Shown here one piece after another: positions 55,904 through 64,000 of a stretch of 64,000 bases of DNA. The number at the start of each line of letters is the position of its first letter. The first letter of the stretch is position 1. This DNA is from an uncultured Caldilineaceae bacterium (GTDB lineage Bacteria > Chloroflexota > Anaerolineae > Caldilineales > Caldilineaceae), in the NCBI GenBank assembly GCA_958295915.1, contig OY282381.1, positions 2,936,722 through 3,000,721 of the forward strand. Direction: 5' to 3'. The position numbers and the translations under genes are program-made. The notes below the pieces were generated by a model. It did no database searches and was not told the DNA's origin. It saw only the letters and a program-made list of their open reading frames with translations.

Positions 55904-55926
55904 ATCCTGAAAATCCTGATTCAGAC
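55904..55926 (-). repeat. Inverted flanking repeat, right of the restriction-modification gene
   Basis: atcctgaaaatcctgattc then agac, complement of the outer parts of 52473-52512. The two copies bracket the gene in inverted orientation. Confidence 0.6.
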
Positions 55927-56041
55927 GAAGCGGGCGGTGTGAATGGTGGGGATGGGAGGCAATCGTTGGTTGCATGTTCAGCAAAAATCGGCTACGCTAT
56001 CACCGCTATCACACTTCACGAGCCTGAATCGCCCTATCATA

Positions 56042-56072
56042 GTCGCGCCCTACAGTGGCGCGCATACAACCT
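56042..56072 (+). repeat. Family B repeat before the Ldh gene
   Basis: gtcgcgccctacagtggcgc then gcatacaacct. An inverted copy lies at 58080-58111, after the next two genes. Confidence 0.65.
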
Positions 56073-56090
56073 TTTCACGGAGCGCGCTTT

Positions 56091-57125
56091 ATGCCTATTT
56101 TACAGCCAGTGCCCCTGGCGGATTACACCAGCCGCATCTTTCAGGCCGCAGGCGTCCCGAAGATGACAGCCGATCTCGTGGGTCAGTCGCTGGTTGCGGC
56201 CAATCTGGCCGGTCACGACTCCCACGGCGTCATCCGCATCATGCAGTACCTGAGGCAGATCGACGAGGGCGAACTGCGTCCTCAGGCCACGCCGGAGATC
56301 GAGCGCGAAACCGCGGTGATGGCGCTGCTCAACGGTCATCGTTGCTTCGGGCAGTTGGGAGCCAAAGTCGCCATCGAAACCGGTATCAATAAGGCCAGAG
56401 AAAACGCAGTAGCGACGGTGGGTCTGAAGCACTCCGGACACGTGGGGCGGCTAGGTGAATGGGTGGGCCTGGCAGCCGAGGCCGGGCTGATTGCGCTGGC
56501 CTACGCCAATGGCGGGCGCTCCAGTGGACTGGTGGCGCCCTTCGGCGGCGCAGAAAGGCGGATGGGCACAAACCCCATCGCGGTAGCGATTCCGCTGGAG
56601 AACCGGGCGCCTCTGCTGCTGGATTTTGCCACCAGCGCTGTGGCGGAAGGAAAGGTGCGGGTGGCCTTGAACAGCGGCAAGCCGATCCCAGAAGGCTGGG
56701 CGCTGGACAAAACCGGCGCGCCGACCATGAATCCGGCAGACCTATACGACGGCGGGATGCTGCTACCCGCAGCCGGCCACAAGGGCTACAGCCTGGCTCT
56801 TCTCTCCGACTTTTTAGGCGGGATATTGACCGGAGCGGGCGGGCCCGGCCTGCCCGGCTCGATACTGGGCAACGGCGTGCTGTTTGTTGCGCTGAATATC
56901 GAGGCTTTCCGACCGCTGGCCGACTTCTTTGCCGATGGAACGCATATCACAGATCGCATCAAAGCCACAAAACCGGCGTCAGGTTTTGATGAGGTACTCC
57001 TGCCCGGCGAGCCTGAGGCGCGTTCGGCCCAAGCCCGACAAGAGGACGGGATTCCGCTGGATGAGATCACCTGGTCTCAGATTGTCGAAGTCGCGCGGAA
57101 GTTGAGCGTTGCCGACATCGCATAA
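56091..57125 (+). CDS. Ldh-family (malate/L-lactate/L-sulfolactate-type) dehydrogenase
   Basis: An NAD(P)-dependent oxidoreductase of the Ldh_2 family (344 residues), distinct from classical Rossmann MDH/LDH. Signatures are LAGHDSHGVIRIMQYL near residue 40, NGHRCFGQLGAKVAIETG, VGLKHSGHVGRLGEWVGLAAEAG (about 110-132), RRMGTNPIAVAIP, LLLDFATSAVAEGKV and LPAAGHKGYSLALLSDFLGG. The ATG at 56091 is chosen over an in-frame ATG at 56055 because the upstream part is family B repeat. It is probably cotranscribed with the sugar isomerase-like gene that follows, suggesting a carbohydrate or hydroxy-acid catabolic step. Confidence 0.88.
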   Translation: MPILQPVPLADYTSRIFQAAGVPKMTADLVGQSLVAANLAGHDSHGVIRIMQYLRQIDEGELRPQATPEIERETAVMALLNGHRCFGQLGAKVAIETGINKARENAVATVGLKHSGHVGRLGEWVGLAAEAGLIALAYANGGRSSGLVAPFGGAERRMGTNPIAVAIPLENRAPLLLDFATSAVAEGKVRVALNSGKPIPEGWALDKTGAPTMNPADLYDGGMLLPAAGHKGYSLALLSDFLGGILTGAGGPGLPGSILGNGVLFVALNIEAFRPLADFFADGTHITDRIKATKPASGFDEVLLPGEPEARSAQARQEDGIPLDEITWSQIVEVARKLSVADIA

Positions 57126-57211
57126 GGCATTGGAGCGGCGCGCCCTACATGCCCAAATAGCTCTATGCATCCGCCCCAATGCCTGGCCTACATTCAAACA
57201 GGAGTATGCGC

Positions 57212-58072
57212 ATGTCACGAATCTCGACGTCTTCCTGGAGCCTGCATAGGGCGTTGGGATGCCCGCCTCTCTTCGGGCCGGGGCAGCCCTTCCCCAGTCC
57301 GTCTGCGGACGCAGCCATCAGCTTGCTGGAACTGCCGTCAGCGTTAGCCCAGGCCGGCATCCACACATTGGAAATCGTCCATTTTCACTTTCCCAGCGCC
57401 GACGCGGCCTATATAGCCGAGCTGAAGGCCGCGATTGAGGATGCCGGGGTCGAGCTGTTCAGTGTTCTCATCGACGCCGGCGACATCACCCATCCGGCCC
57501 CAGCTATGCGGGCGCAAGAGATGGCATGGCTCCGTTCGTGGCTGGACATCAGCGCCCAGTGCGGCGCGACCCACGCGCGCGTGGTGGGGGGCTATCAGCC
57601 TGTGGAGCGCAACCATGTCCCGCTGCCCGATCATCCGGTCGTGCAACGCAGCGCGCACGGTCTGCGTCAGTTGGCCGAGTACGGCGCAGCAATTGGCCTG
57701 CAGGTGATCACGGAAAACTTTCGGGAAACCACGAGTCGGGCCGATCAGGTATTGGCAATTCTGGAACTATGTGAAGGGCGGGTCGGATTGTGCGCCGATT
57801 TCGGCAATTACAGGGGAGATGATCGCTACAGCGAGTTGGCGGCGATCTTTCCCAAAGCCGATTCAGCCCATGTGAAAGCCCTGTACGACGCCAGCGGCAA
57901 CCCAGACGAGGACGAGTTCCGCCATGCGCTGAGGATGCTGACAGCGGCGGGGTTCGACGGGCCCATGTCGCTGATCTTCGACACGGCTCTGCACGGCAAC
58001 AGGTCCGAATGGGATAATCTGGCGCAGATGCGAGCCGTGGCTACGCCCTTCTGCAATGCAGGCTTCGCATGA
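57212..58072 (+). CDS. Sugar phosphate isomerase/epimerase-type TIM-barrel protein
   Basis: A xylose-isomerase-like TIM barrel protein (286 residues). ISTSSWSLHRALG is the first strand, THTLEIVHFHFPS-like region (GIHTLEIVHFHF) the second, ELFSVLIDAGDITH and ATHARVVGGYQPV the middle strands, and LQVITENFRETTSRADQVL carries the metal-binding Glu. GLCADFGNYRGDDRY and a late SLIFDTALHGN supply Asp and other ligands. The ATG at 57212 has aggag seven bases upstream. Its neighbour is the Ldh-type dehydrogenase; exact sugar is unknown. Confidence 0.78.
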   Translation: MSRISTSSWSLHRALGCPPLFGPGQPFPSPSADAAISLLELPSALAQAGIHTLEIVHFHFPSADAAYIAELKAAIEDAGVELFSVLIDAGDITHPAPAMRAQEMAWLRSWLDISAQCGATHARVVGGYQPVERNHVPLPDHPVVQRSAHGLRQLAEYGAAIGLQVITENFRETTSRADQVLAILELCEGRVGLCADFGNYRGDDRYSELAAIFPKADSAHVKALYDASGNPDEDEFRHALRMLTAAGFDGPMSLIFDTALHGNRSEWDNLAQMRAVATPFCNAGFA

Positions 58073-58079
58073 TGGGCAA

Positions 58080-58111
58080 AGGTTGCATTGCGCGCCACTG
58101 TAAGACGCGAC
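58080..58111 (-). repeat. Family B repeat after the sugar isomerase-like gene
   Basis: aggttgcattgcgcgccact then gtaagacgcgac, inverted relative to the copy at 56042-56072. Confidence 0.65.
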
Positions 58112-58241
58112 GCGGCGGCGCCTTCAGCCCTCATCTGTGATGCTCTCGTCGTCGGGGAAGCGGCGAGGGTGGGAAGTGAAATCAGAGCCGTTTGTCGCTC
58201 AGTTGCGTCACAAAGACTTTTGGCGCACTGCGCCGACAGAG

Positions 58242-58664
58242 TCACCCTACCAGAGCGGCATCGAGCACGATCTCGTCAACCGCGGCCAGGGCTTTGGAGA
58301 CAGGGCAGCCCTCCTTGGCTTGGACCGCGTAGTCGGCGAACTTGTCTGCCGACAGTCCCGGGACTTCCGCCCTGCAGGTCAGCTCGATTTTGCTGATTGC
58401 CGGGCCATCGGTCAGATGAATGGCCGCCGTGGTGTTGACGCTTGTGGGGGTGAAGCCGTCATTGCCCAGCAGGGCGGAGAGAAACATCGAATAGCAGCCA
58501 GCGTGCGCCGCGCCGATCAGTTCTTCCGGGTTGGCGCCGGATCCGGACTCGAAACGAGAGGCAAAGGTGAAGGGGACTTCGTACAGACCGCTGCCTAATT
58601 TCATCGTGCCGGAGCCTTCCTTCAGTGTGCCGTTCCAGGTGGCGGTAGCGTTACGTACTGTCAT
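58242..58664 (-). CDS. OsmC-family peroxiredoxin
   Basis: A thiol peroxidase of the OsmC subfamily (140 residues) that reduces organic hydroperoxides. The two reactive cysteines are in AAHAGCYSMFLSALL (peroxidatic) and AKEGCPVSKAL (resolving). FTFASRFESGSGANPEELIG supplies the active-site Arg and Glu. The ATG at 58664 has an aggaggg ribosome binding site. It is the only minus-strand gene between the plus-strand isomerase and nucleotidyltransferase genes. Confidence 0.92.
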   Translation of the reverse strand: MTVRNATATWNGTLKEGSGTMKLGSGLYEVPFTFASRFESGSGANPEELIGAAHAGCYSMFLSALLGNDGFTPTSVNTTAAIHLTDGPAISKIELTCRAEVPGLSADKFADYAVQAKEGCPVSKALAAVDEIVLDAALVG

Positions 58665-58802
58665 GGAGATCCCTCCTGATTGTGAACCAGATGACGGTTG
58701 GAAAATTGAACTGTGATTCATGGGATTTATATGATGGGGATGAGTGCAGGTATCATCTCAATCACAATAATCATATAAATCTATAGTCGATTTTAGCACA
58801 TT

Positions 58803-58840
58803 TGCCTGCCTTGGGCAACCACAAGGGTTGCCCCTACCCA
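58803..58840. repeat. Dispersed repeat family E
   Basis: gcctgccttgggcaaccac then aagggttgcccctaccc; the gggcaacc/ggttgccc arms form a hairpin. Related sequence is at 10689-10740 and 11157-11180, and a gggcagg/cctgccc variant at 48653-48670. Confidence 0.6.
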
Positions 58841-58912
58841 AAACAGGCGCATCCCAAATTCGTAATTCATAATTCGTAATTTTGTCAAGACTGTCAAGCC
58901 GGAGAGTAGAGC

Positions 58913-59818
58913 ATGGAGATTACAAAAGCAGTCATCACCGCGGCCAGGCGCACGCAACGTAATCTGCCCTTGCAGATAATCATCGACCGCGATGGCGTGG
59001 AAAAGTCTGTGCTGCGCATTCTGGTGGAAGAGGTAATCGCCGCCGGCGTCGATGAAATCTGTGTCATCATGTATCCAGGTGACGCAGCCGCCTATGCCGC
59101 GATGGTCGGCGAGCACGCTGGACGCCTCCAGTTCGTCCAGCAAGCCGAACAACAGGGGTACGCCCATGCCGTCTACTGCGCGCGCGAGTTTGTCGGCCGG
59201 GATCCGTTTCTACATCTGGTGGGGGATCACCTATCCATCAGTCCAAGCGGTAGACGCTGCGCGGCGCAGGTGGTAGAGGCCGCCCGCGCGCATGCCTGTT
59301 CCGTCTCCGCGGTGCAGGCCACCCGCGAAACCCTCTTGCCCTTTTTCGGCGTCGTCGGCGGCCATCGTCTATCTGGGCAGACGGGCCTGTACCGGGTGGA
59401 GACGGTCATCGAAAAGCCCACGCCCACCGAGGCAGAACAGCGGCTGGTGGCGTCCGGCCTGCGGGCCGGTCACTATCTGTGCTTCTTTGGCGCCCACGTC
59501 CTGACAGCGACTGTAATGGATATTCTTGGCGGGCTGCTATCCACCCCGAATAACGCCGGCCTTTCTCTATCTATGGCCTTGCATGTTTTGGCCCAGCGGG
59601 AACAGTATCTGGCCTTGGAGCAGCAGGGCATGCGCTTCGATATCGGGGTGAAGTACGGGTTGCTCTCTGCCCAAATCGCTTTGGCTCTGAACGGACAGGA
59701 TCGGGACGAAATGCTGACTCGGCTGCTGGAACTGATGATGACCCGCTCGATGCAGGCGGAAGAAGGGCTGCGCTCGCTATCCGCCGGTCCCATAGCGCAG
59801 CCTTTCGAGGAGGCGTAG
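58913..59818 (+). CDS. GalU-like sugar nucleotidyltransferase, divergent signature
   Basis: A 301-residue protein with the overall pattern of UTP-glucose-1-phosphate uridylyltransferase: [53 protein letters not shown] with the metal Asp, [14 protein letters not shown] and [13 protein letters not shown], and [19 protein letters not shown] at the end. The N-terminal nucleotide-binding loop, normally AAGxGTRxLP(A)TK, reads [14 protein letters not shown], so the glycines and the usual Lys are missing. It may be inactive or regulatory, or use altered chemistry. The stop is three bases before the start of the following fusion gene, so the two are coupled. Confidence 0.75.
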   Translation: MEITKAVITAARRTQRNLPLQIIIDRDGVEKSVLRILVEEVIAAGVDEICVIMYPGDAAAYAAMVGEHAGRLQFVQQAEQQGYAHAVYCAREFVGRDPFLHLVGDHLSISPSGRRCAAQVVEAARAHACSVSAVQATRETLLPFFGVVGGHRLSGQTGLYRVETVIEKPTPTEAEQRLVASGLRAGHYLCFFGAHVLTATVMDILGGLLSTPNNAGLSLSMALHVLAQREQYLALEQQGMRFDIGVKYGLLSAQIALALNGQDRDEMLTRLLELMMTRSMQAEEGLRSLSAGPIAQPFEEA

Positions 59819-59821
59819 GCG

Positions 59822-62800
59822 ATGAGTGAACTGGTCAGAATCATCACCGCTACCGACCCGGCTACCCGCAATCGCTCTTTAGAAGGGTTCGCCCGCTCCG
59901 CTTCAGCGGAGACATTGCTGCAAGAGTGTGTGGCATTGGACCGACTGCGCCGGGAGAAAGACAATCTGTATGAACAGGTGCGGGCGCTCCTCTTTTTGCA
60001 CGCTATCCACAGGTTCCATCTGGCGGCAAAACCAGGTTTTGCCGCCAGGGGAGTGATCCCTTTCAGCGGGTACGAAGATCTGCTCAACCGCCGCTTCGAG
60101 GAAGCGATTGAGACGTTTCTACGCCGCCAGGCCCAGGCAGGCCCCAGCGCAGCTCTCTCCAGTGGGCTGGCCGCAGCCTATCGTCAGCTCGGCTTCCAGA
60201 CGTTGGCCGATCAGGTGCGGCGCAGTGTGCGATCTCTGCTGGGCAATCAGTGGATGTTTCGGATCGGCCATCCGAGCGACTACCCCTTGCGGGTGCATAG
60301 GGAACTGCGCCGTCCTCTCAGCAACGGTCTTTTCCCCCTGCTGCGCGAAGCCACCCCCGTGCGCATGGATCTGACACACAGCGGCTGGAGTGATATTTTC
60401 TTTCTGGGCATGGATTTCCCTGAAGGCGCACGGGTGCTGAACGTTTCTATCGACCTGAGCGCGCCCGGCAAGGATGGCGGACAGCCCCAGCCTCGCCCTC
60501 CGGTGGAGGGCTACTTTCGGGTCATCGATCGACCCGTTCTGCGGCTGGTCAGCGTCGATCTGCAGGCGAGCGCTGAAGTCACAACGTTCGCTGAGGTGTT
60601 CGACTTTGCCCGCGACCATCTCGGCCTGCTGAAAGCCGCGCTGATCGCCGCCGGCATCGTGCCGCCGGGGATGGAGGGCGCGTACCAACCCCTGGCCGAT
60701 CTGCTGGCCCAGCTAGTCGGCCCTGGCCACGGGATCGAACTGGTCAGCAAAGTGAATGACATTCCAAAGGGGTCGCGGCTGGCGGTCTCCACCAGCCTGC
60801 TGGCCAGCCTTATTGCCGTCTGTATGCGGGCCACCGGCCAGGCTCGCTCTCTCACCGGCAGTCTCAGCGAAGAGGAGCGCCGGCTGGTGGCGGCCCGGGC
60901 GATTCTAGGGGAGTGGTTGGGCGGATCTGGCGGCGGCTGGCAGGATTCAGGCGGTATCTGGCCAGGGATGAAACTGATTCAGGGGGAGCTGACCACAAAA
61001 GGGGATCCTGAGTTCGGTATCAGCCGGGGCAGACTGTTGCCCAGCCATCATGTCTTCGAGCGTGATGAGATCAGCGAGAAGACACGGCAGGCTCTGCAAG
61101 CCAGTCTGGTACTGGTTCACGGCGGCATGGCCCAGGATGTGGGTCCGATTCTGGAGATGGTGACAGAGAAATATCTACTGCGCTCGGAAAAGGAGTGGGC
61201 AGGTCGCCAACAGGCCATCGATACCCTGGACAAGATATTGCGCCATCTGCAGGAAGGGAATGTGCAGGTCATCGGCCAGGACACGGAGCGCAACTTCGAG
61301 GGGCCGATTCAGACGATTATTCCCTGGGCGGGAAACCTCTACACCGATAGGCTGATTCAGCAGGCGCGAGCCGAGTTCGGCGCCAATTTCTGGGGTTTCT
61401 GGATGCTGGGCGGGATGTCTGGCGGCGGAATGGGCTTTATTTTTCATCCCCAATACAAAGCCTCAGGCAAGGCCCGGCTGCAAGAGATTATGAACAGAAC
61501 AAAAGCCCGCATGGAACGGGCGATTCCGTTTGCCATGCAGCCGCTGGTTTACGACTTCGAAATCAACGAGCGCGGCACTTGGGCCGAACTATTCGGCGAG
61601 CGCAACGCGCTGCTGCCGGCGGACTACTATCGGCTGATTGTTCCGGATAGTCTGCGCCAGGATCCCTGGTCGCTTTCCCCCGCCCAGCGGGCAGAGATGG
61701 AGCGCTTCGGGATCGCCTGCCGCACAGACCCGGCCTTGGCCGACGTGCTCCCGTCTCTCTTACAAGGGATGTTGCCTCAGCAGCAGGATGCAGACGAGGA
61801 GGAGGATTCTCTGGCGGTCCTGCTGGCGGCCAACACCTTTGACCGCGAGGGACACGAACAGATTCGCAACGACCTGCGCAGCGGACGTATTGGCTTGGCC
61901 CAGAATCGCCTGCCCCCCCGTAGTCTCATCCATGAAGTGGCCCCGGCGGATATAGCCGACGCGACTACGCATCTGCCGGAACGCCTGCGGGAGGTCGGCA
62001 CGGCCGCGCTCAGAAACGGAGAGGCGGCGGTCGTTACCCTGGCCGGGGGCGCGGGCAGCCGCTGGACCCAGGGCGCGGGGGTCGTCAAGGCGCTGAATCC
62101 GTTTGTGCGTCTGGGCGGCAGGCACCGCAACTTTATCGAAATCCACTTAGCCAAGAGCCGCCGCATCAGTCGGCTTTTCGATACCCCCTTGCCCCATATC
62201 ATCACCACCAGCTATCTCACCCATAGCGCGATTGCCGACGCTCTGCGCGACGCGGACAACTATGGCTATGAAGGCCCACTCTTTCTATCCCCGGGACGCA
62301 GTATCGGGTTGCGGATGGTGCCGATGGCCCGGGATCTGCGCTTCGCTTGGGAGGAAACGCCCCAACAAATTCTGGATGCGCAGGCGCAAAAGGTGCAAGA
62401 GAGCCTGCGCGCCGCGCTGATCAATTGGGCTCGTTCGATGGGGCAGGGCAGCGACTACATCGACAATCTGCCCGACCAATGCATTCACCCGGTGGGCCAC
62501 TGGTATGAACTGCCGAATCTCCTGCGCAACGGCGTTTTGCGCCGGTTGGTGGAGGAACGTCCACAGCTTCAGTATCTGATGATGCACAATATCGACACGG
62601 TCGGGGCGAATATCGACCCGGCTCTGCTGGGTCTGCATATCTGTGCGGAGGCAACCATGACCGCCGAAGTCAGCAACCGACGGCTAGAGGACCGGGGGGG
62701 CGGTCTGGCTTACGTCGACGGCAAAATGCGTCTGGTGGAAGGGTTGGCCCTCCCCCAGGAGGAGATCGAATTCAATCTGACGTTCTACAATTCCAACACC

Positions 62801-63151
62801 TTCTGGATCCACATCGATCGCCTGCTGACGATTTTTGGCCTGGATCGGGCTGCCCTGACCGACGAAACCCGCGTGGCCGACGTAGTGCGGCGCATGGCTG
62901 CGCGGATGCCCACGTATGTGACCCTTAAAGAGGTGAAAAAACGCTGGGGCCGTGGTCAGGAGGATATCTTCCCCGTCACCCAATTCGAAAAGCTATGGGG
63001 GGATATGACCGCGCTGCCGGAGATGGACTGCCGCTTCGTAATCGTGCCGCGTCTACGCGGCCAGCAGCTCAAAGAAATGGCCCAATTGGACGGCTGGCTT
63101 CGGGATGGCTCCGCCGTCTACGTGGCGGATCTATGCGATTGGGAGGCCTGA
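59822..63151 (+). CDS. Fused GHMP-type sugar kinase and UDPGP-type sugar-nucleotide pyrophosphorylase
   Basis: A 1109-residue protein with two enzyme-like halves. In the N-terminal half, RMDLTHSGWSD (181-191) resembles the sugar-binding motif of fucose/galactokinase-type GHMP enzymes. IPKGSRLAVSTSLLASL (314-330) resembles the GHMP ATP loop, GSGGGWQDSGG (368-378) matches the fucokinase signature, and GGMSGGGMGFIF (530-541) the third GHMP motif. In the C-terminal half, VVTLAGGAGSRW (737-748) is the UDPGP nucleotide loop, MHNIDTVGANIDP (921-933) the UDPGP metal/uridine motif and FYNSNTFWIHIDRL (988-1001) a late signature. Residues 1-170 are unassigned. It would phosphorylate a free sugar and convert it to a nucleotide sugar. 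Order is opposite to FKP enzymes. Substrate unknown. Confidence 0.65.
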   Translation: MSELVRIITATDPATRNRSLEGFARSASAETLLQECVALDRLRREKDNLYEQVRALLFLHAIHRFHLAAKPGFAARGVIPFSGYEDLLNRRFEEAIETFLRRQAQAGPSAALSSGLAAAYRQLGFQTLADQVRRSVRSLLGNQWMFRIGHPSDYPLRVHRELRRPLSNGLFPLLREATPVRMDLTHSGWSDIFFLGMDFPEGARVLNVSIDLSAPGKDGGQPQPRPPVEGYFRVIDRPVLRLVSVDLQASAEVTTFAEVFDFARDHLGLLKAALIAAGIVPPGMEGAYQPLADLLAQLVGPGHGIELVSKVNDIPKGSRLAVSTSLLASLIAVCMRATGQARSLTGSLSEEERRLVAARAILGEWLGGSGGGWQDSGGIWPGMKLIQGELTTKGDPEFGISRGRLLPSHHVFERDEISEKTRQALQASLVLVHGGMAQDVGPILEMVTEKYLLRSEKEWAGRQQAIDTLDKILRHLQEGNVQVIGQDTERNFEGPIQTIIPWAGNLYTDRLIQQARAEFGANFWGFWMLGGMSGGGMGFIFHPQYKASGKARLQEIMNRTKARMERAIPFAMQPLVYDFEINERGTWAELFGERNALLPADYYRLIVPDSLRQDPWSLSPAQRAEMERFGIACRTDPALADVLPSLLQGMLPQQQDADEEEDSLAVLLAANTFDREGHEQIRNDLRSGRIGLAQNRLPPRSLIHEVAPADIADATTHLPERLREVGTAALRNGEAAVVTLAGGAGSRWTQGAGVVKALNPFVRLGGRHRNFIEIHLAKSRRISRLFDTPLPHIITTSYLTHSAIADALRDADNYGYEGPLFLSPGRSIGLRMVPMARDLRFAWEETPQQILDAQAQKVQESLRAALINWARSMGQGSDYIDNLPDQCIHPVGHWYELPNLLRNGVLRRLVEERPQLQYLMMHNIDTVGANIDPALLGLHICAEATMTAEVSNRRLEDRGGGLAYVDGKMRLVEGLALPQEEIEFNLTFYNSNTFWIHIDRLLTIFGLDRAALTDETRVADVVRRMAARMPTYVTLKEVKKRWGRGQEDIFPVTQFEKLWGDMTALPEMDCRFVIVPRLRGQQLKEMAQLDGWLRDGSAVYVADLCDWEA

Positions 63152-63178
63152 TCAAAACGGCACTTAAAAAAATTACAG

Positions 63179-64000
63179 TCAGGCCTGCGCCAAAACCGGA
63201 TTCGGCGCATCCGGCAGATGCTGATAGCCGGGATCCTCTTTCTGCTTCCGCAAAATCGAGATGATCTCCCGCCAGGTGGCGACGAGACCGACAGGGCTGG
63301 GCGGCAGATCATCCAGGATCGCCGTATGCAGTCTGCCCAGTTTGTAGCAAGGCACCGCGGCGTACATATGGTGCTCGATGTGAAAGTTCATGTGCCAGTA
63401 CAGGAAGCGCACGAACGGGTTCAGAATGATCGTGCGGGTGCAGAGACGGAAGTCCGGTATGTTGTCCATAAGACCCACGTGTTGGGTGTTGTTGCAGAGA
63501 AAGAGAAGCCAGCCGCCATAGAACGGCGCCAGCGTAATGAGAACCGGCAGCAGCCAGAAGCCCAGCGCCAGTGAAACAGCGGTCAGGAGAACGTGACCGA
63601 CCAGCAGAATGCGCGCCCAAGTGAACAGACGCTTGCGTTTTTCCACATCCTGCGGCGGAAAGAGCATCTGCTCCCACTCCCCTTCCAGCTGTCCACATGC
63701 GAGATGGAACACCCCTTTGAGTCGCGAGAAGAATCCCCAGGGATTCACGAAGGCAGCTTTGAGAAAGCTGCTCAGAGTGATCTCGACTGGCAGCACGACT
63801 TCGAGATCGTCGGGCGGGTGCAGGGTATATTTGTGGTGTTCCTGATGGCTCGTCCAGAACAGAACATGATTGTACCAGCCGAGAAAACTGAAAACCCGCA
63901 AAAAGAACTCGTTCAGAAACCTGGTGCGGAAGACCGAACGGTGGCAGAGTTCATGGAAGCCGTTCAGAAGAAAGGCATAAAATGTTCCATGCAGAAAGAG
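63179..64000 (-). CDS. Fatty acid desaturase family protein, 5' end outside window
   Basis: A membrane di-iron desaturase or hydroxylase. The three histidine boxes are present: HELCH in the part entering from the window edge (about 63940-63955), HQEHH in TSHQEHHKYTLHP, and HIEHHMYAAVPC near the C-terminus. Hydrophobic segments LLVGHVLLTAVSLALGFWLL and ITLAPFYGGWLLFLC lie between boxes two and three. The reading frame is open to base 64000, so the start is upstream of the window's right edge on the minus strand. It converges on the kinase/pyrophosphorylase gene with 27 bases between stops. Lipid or carotenoid substrates are possible. Confidence 0.85.
   Translation of the reverse strand, partial: LFLHGTFYAFLLNGFHELCHRSVFRTRFLNEFFLRVFSFLGWYNHVLFWTSHQEHHKYTLHPPDDLEVVLPVEITLSSFLKAAFVNPWGFFSRLKGVFHLACGQLEGEWEQMLFPPQDVEKRKRLFTWARILLVGHVLLTAVSLALGFWLLPVLITLAPFYGGWLLFLCNNTQHVGLMDNIPDFRLCTRTIILNPFVRFLYWHMNFHIEHHMYAAVPCYKLGRLHTAILDDLPPSPVGLVATWREIISILRKQKEDPGYQHLPDAPNPVLAQA

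Larger units (their letters stand above)
55647..56090. other. Intergenic region rich in repeats
   Basis: This 444-base divergent gap separates the restriction-modification gene from the Ldh gene. It holds a short family D piece (55843-55856), the right flanking inverted repeat (55904-55926) and a family B copy (56042-56072). No convincing gene is present. Confidence 0.6.

Overview
The window is a GC-rich (roughly 58-60% by eye) bacterial chromosome segment, most likely from Chloroflexota of the Caldilinea/Anaerolineae type. This assignment is inference. It rests on the gene mix (UvsE, TruD, PucC/BCD-type MFS protein, YfhO and PMT-type membrane glycosyltransferases, DUF1156 methylase, many poorly known proteins) and on an unusually high load of short dispersed palindromic repeats. 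Most of the window is ordinary single-copy chromosome; no prophage, CRISPR array or rRNA was seen.

Layout. 1-5.1 kb: 3' end of recJ, a frameshifted DUF1156 DNA methylase, and a coiled-coil membrane protein built from 11/7-residue repeats. 5.1-10.1 kb (minus): four envelope-glycan glycosyltransferase genes. 10.1-12.3 kb (minus): DoxX, YeeE/YedE, DoxX, a probable sulfur-compound module. 12.3-15.8 kb (minus): amino-acid-type ABC importer. 15.7-17.5 kb (minus): methyltransferase and a short B12/radical-SAM protein. 17.7-22.3 kb (plus): cysteine desulfurase-like protein, dnaK, cbpA-type DnaJ. 22.4-27.9 kb (plus): M1 peptidase lipoprotein, DUF2071, DedA, UvsE and an unknown. 27.9-31.0 kb (minus): HD hydrolase, a caspase-like candidate, a small protein and the BCD-family transporter. 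31.2-38.5 kb (plus): an ArsA/Get3 ATPase gene split by a tnpB element, methyltransferase, TruD, LON-domain protein, acetamidase. 38.5-44.2 kb: YfhO, SDR, FAH hydrolase, methyltransferase, cupin. 44.3-52.3 kb (mostly minus): tRNA-Thr, efp, ruvA, ruvC, yebC, a second tnpB element, pyrG, acpS, GT2. 52.5-58.7 kb: single-chain restriction-modification enzyme, Ldh-type dehydrogenase, sugar isomerase, OsmC. 58.9-63.2 kb (plus): a divergent GalU-like protein coupled to a 1109-residue sugar kinase/UDP-sugar pyrophosphorylase fusion. 63.2-64 kb (minus): fatty acid desaturase, cut by the window edge.

The most interesting items are these. (1) Two tnpB genes lie in elements with 26-bp inverted termini and clear 8-bp target duplications, which is not how IS200/IS605 elements insert. 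One of them has split arsA precisely, and their 3' ends carry covarying hairpins consistent with a guide-RNA scaffold. (2) A GHMP-kinase-like domain is fused N-terminal to a UDPGP-type pyrophosphorylase, the reverse of the FKP domain order, and is coupled to a GalU-like protein that has lost its nucleotide-binding signature. (3) Several families of small palindromic repeats lie in intergenic regions and sometimes in frame inside genes; one has expanded to a 9-unit, 33-bp tandem array.
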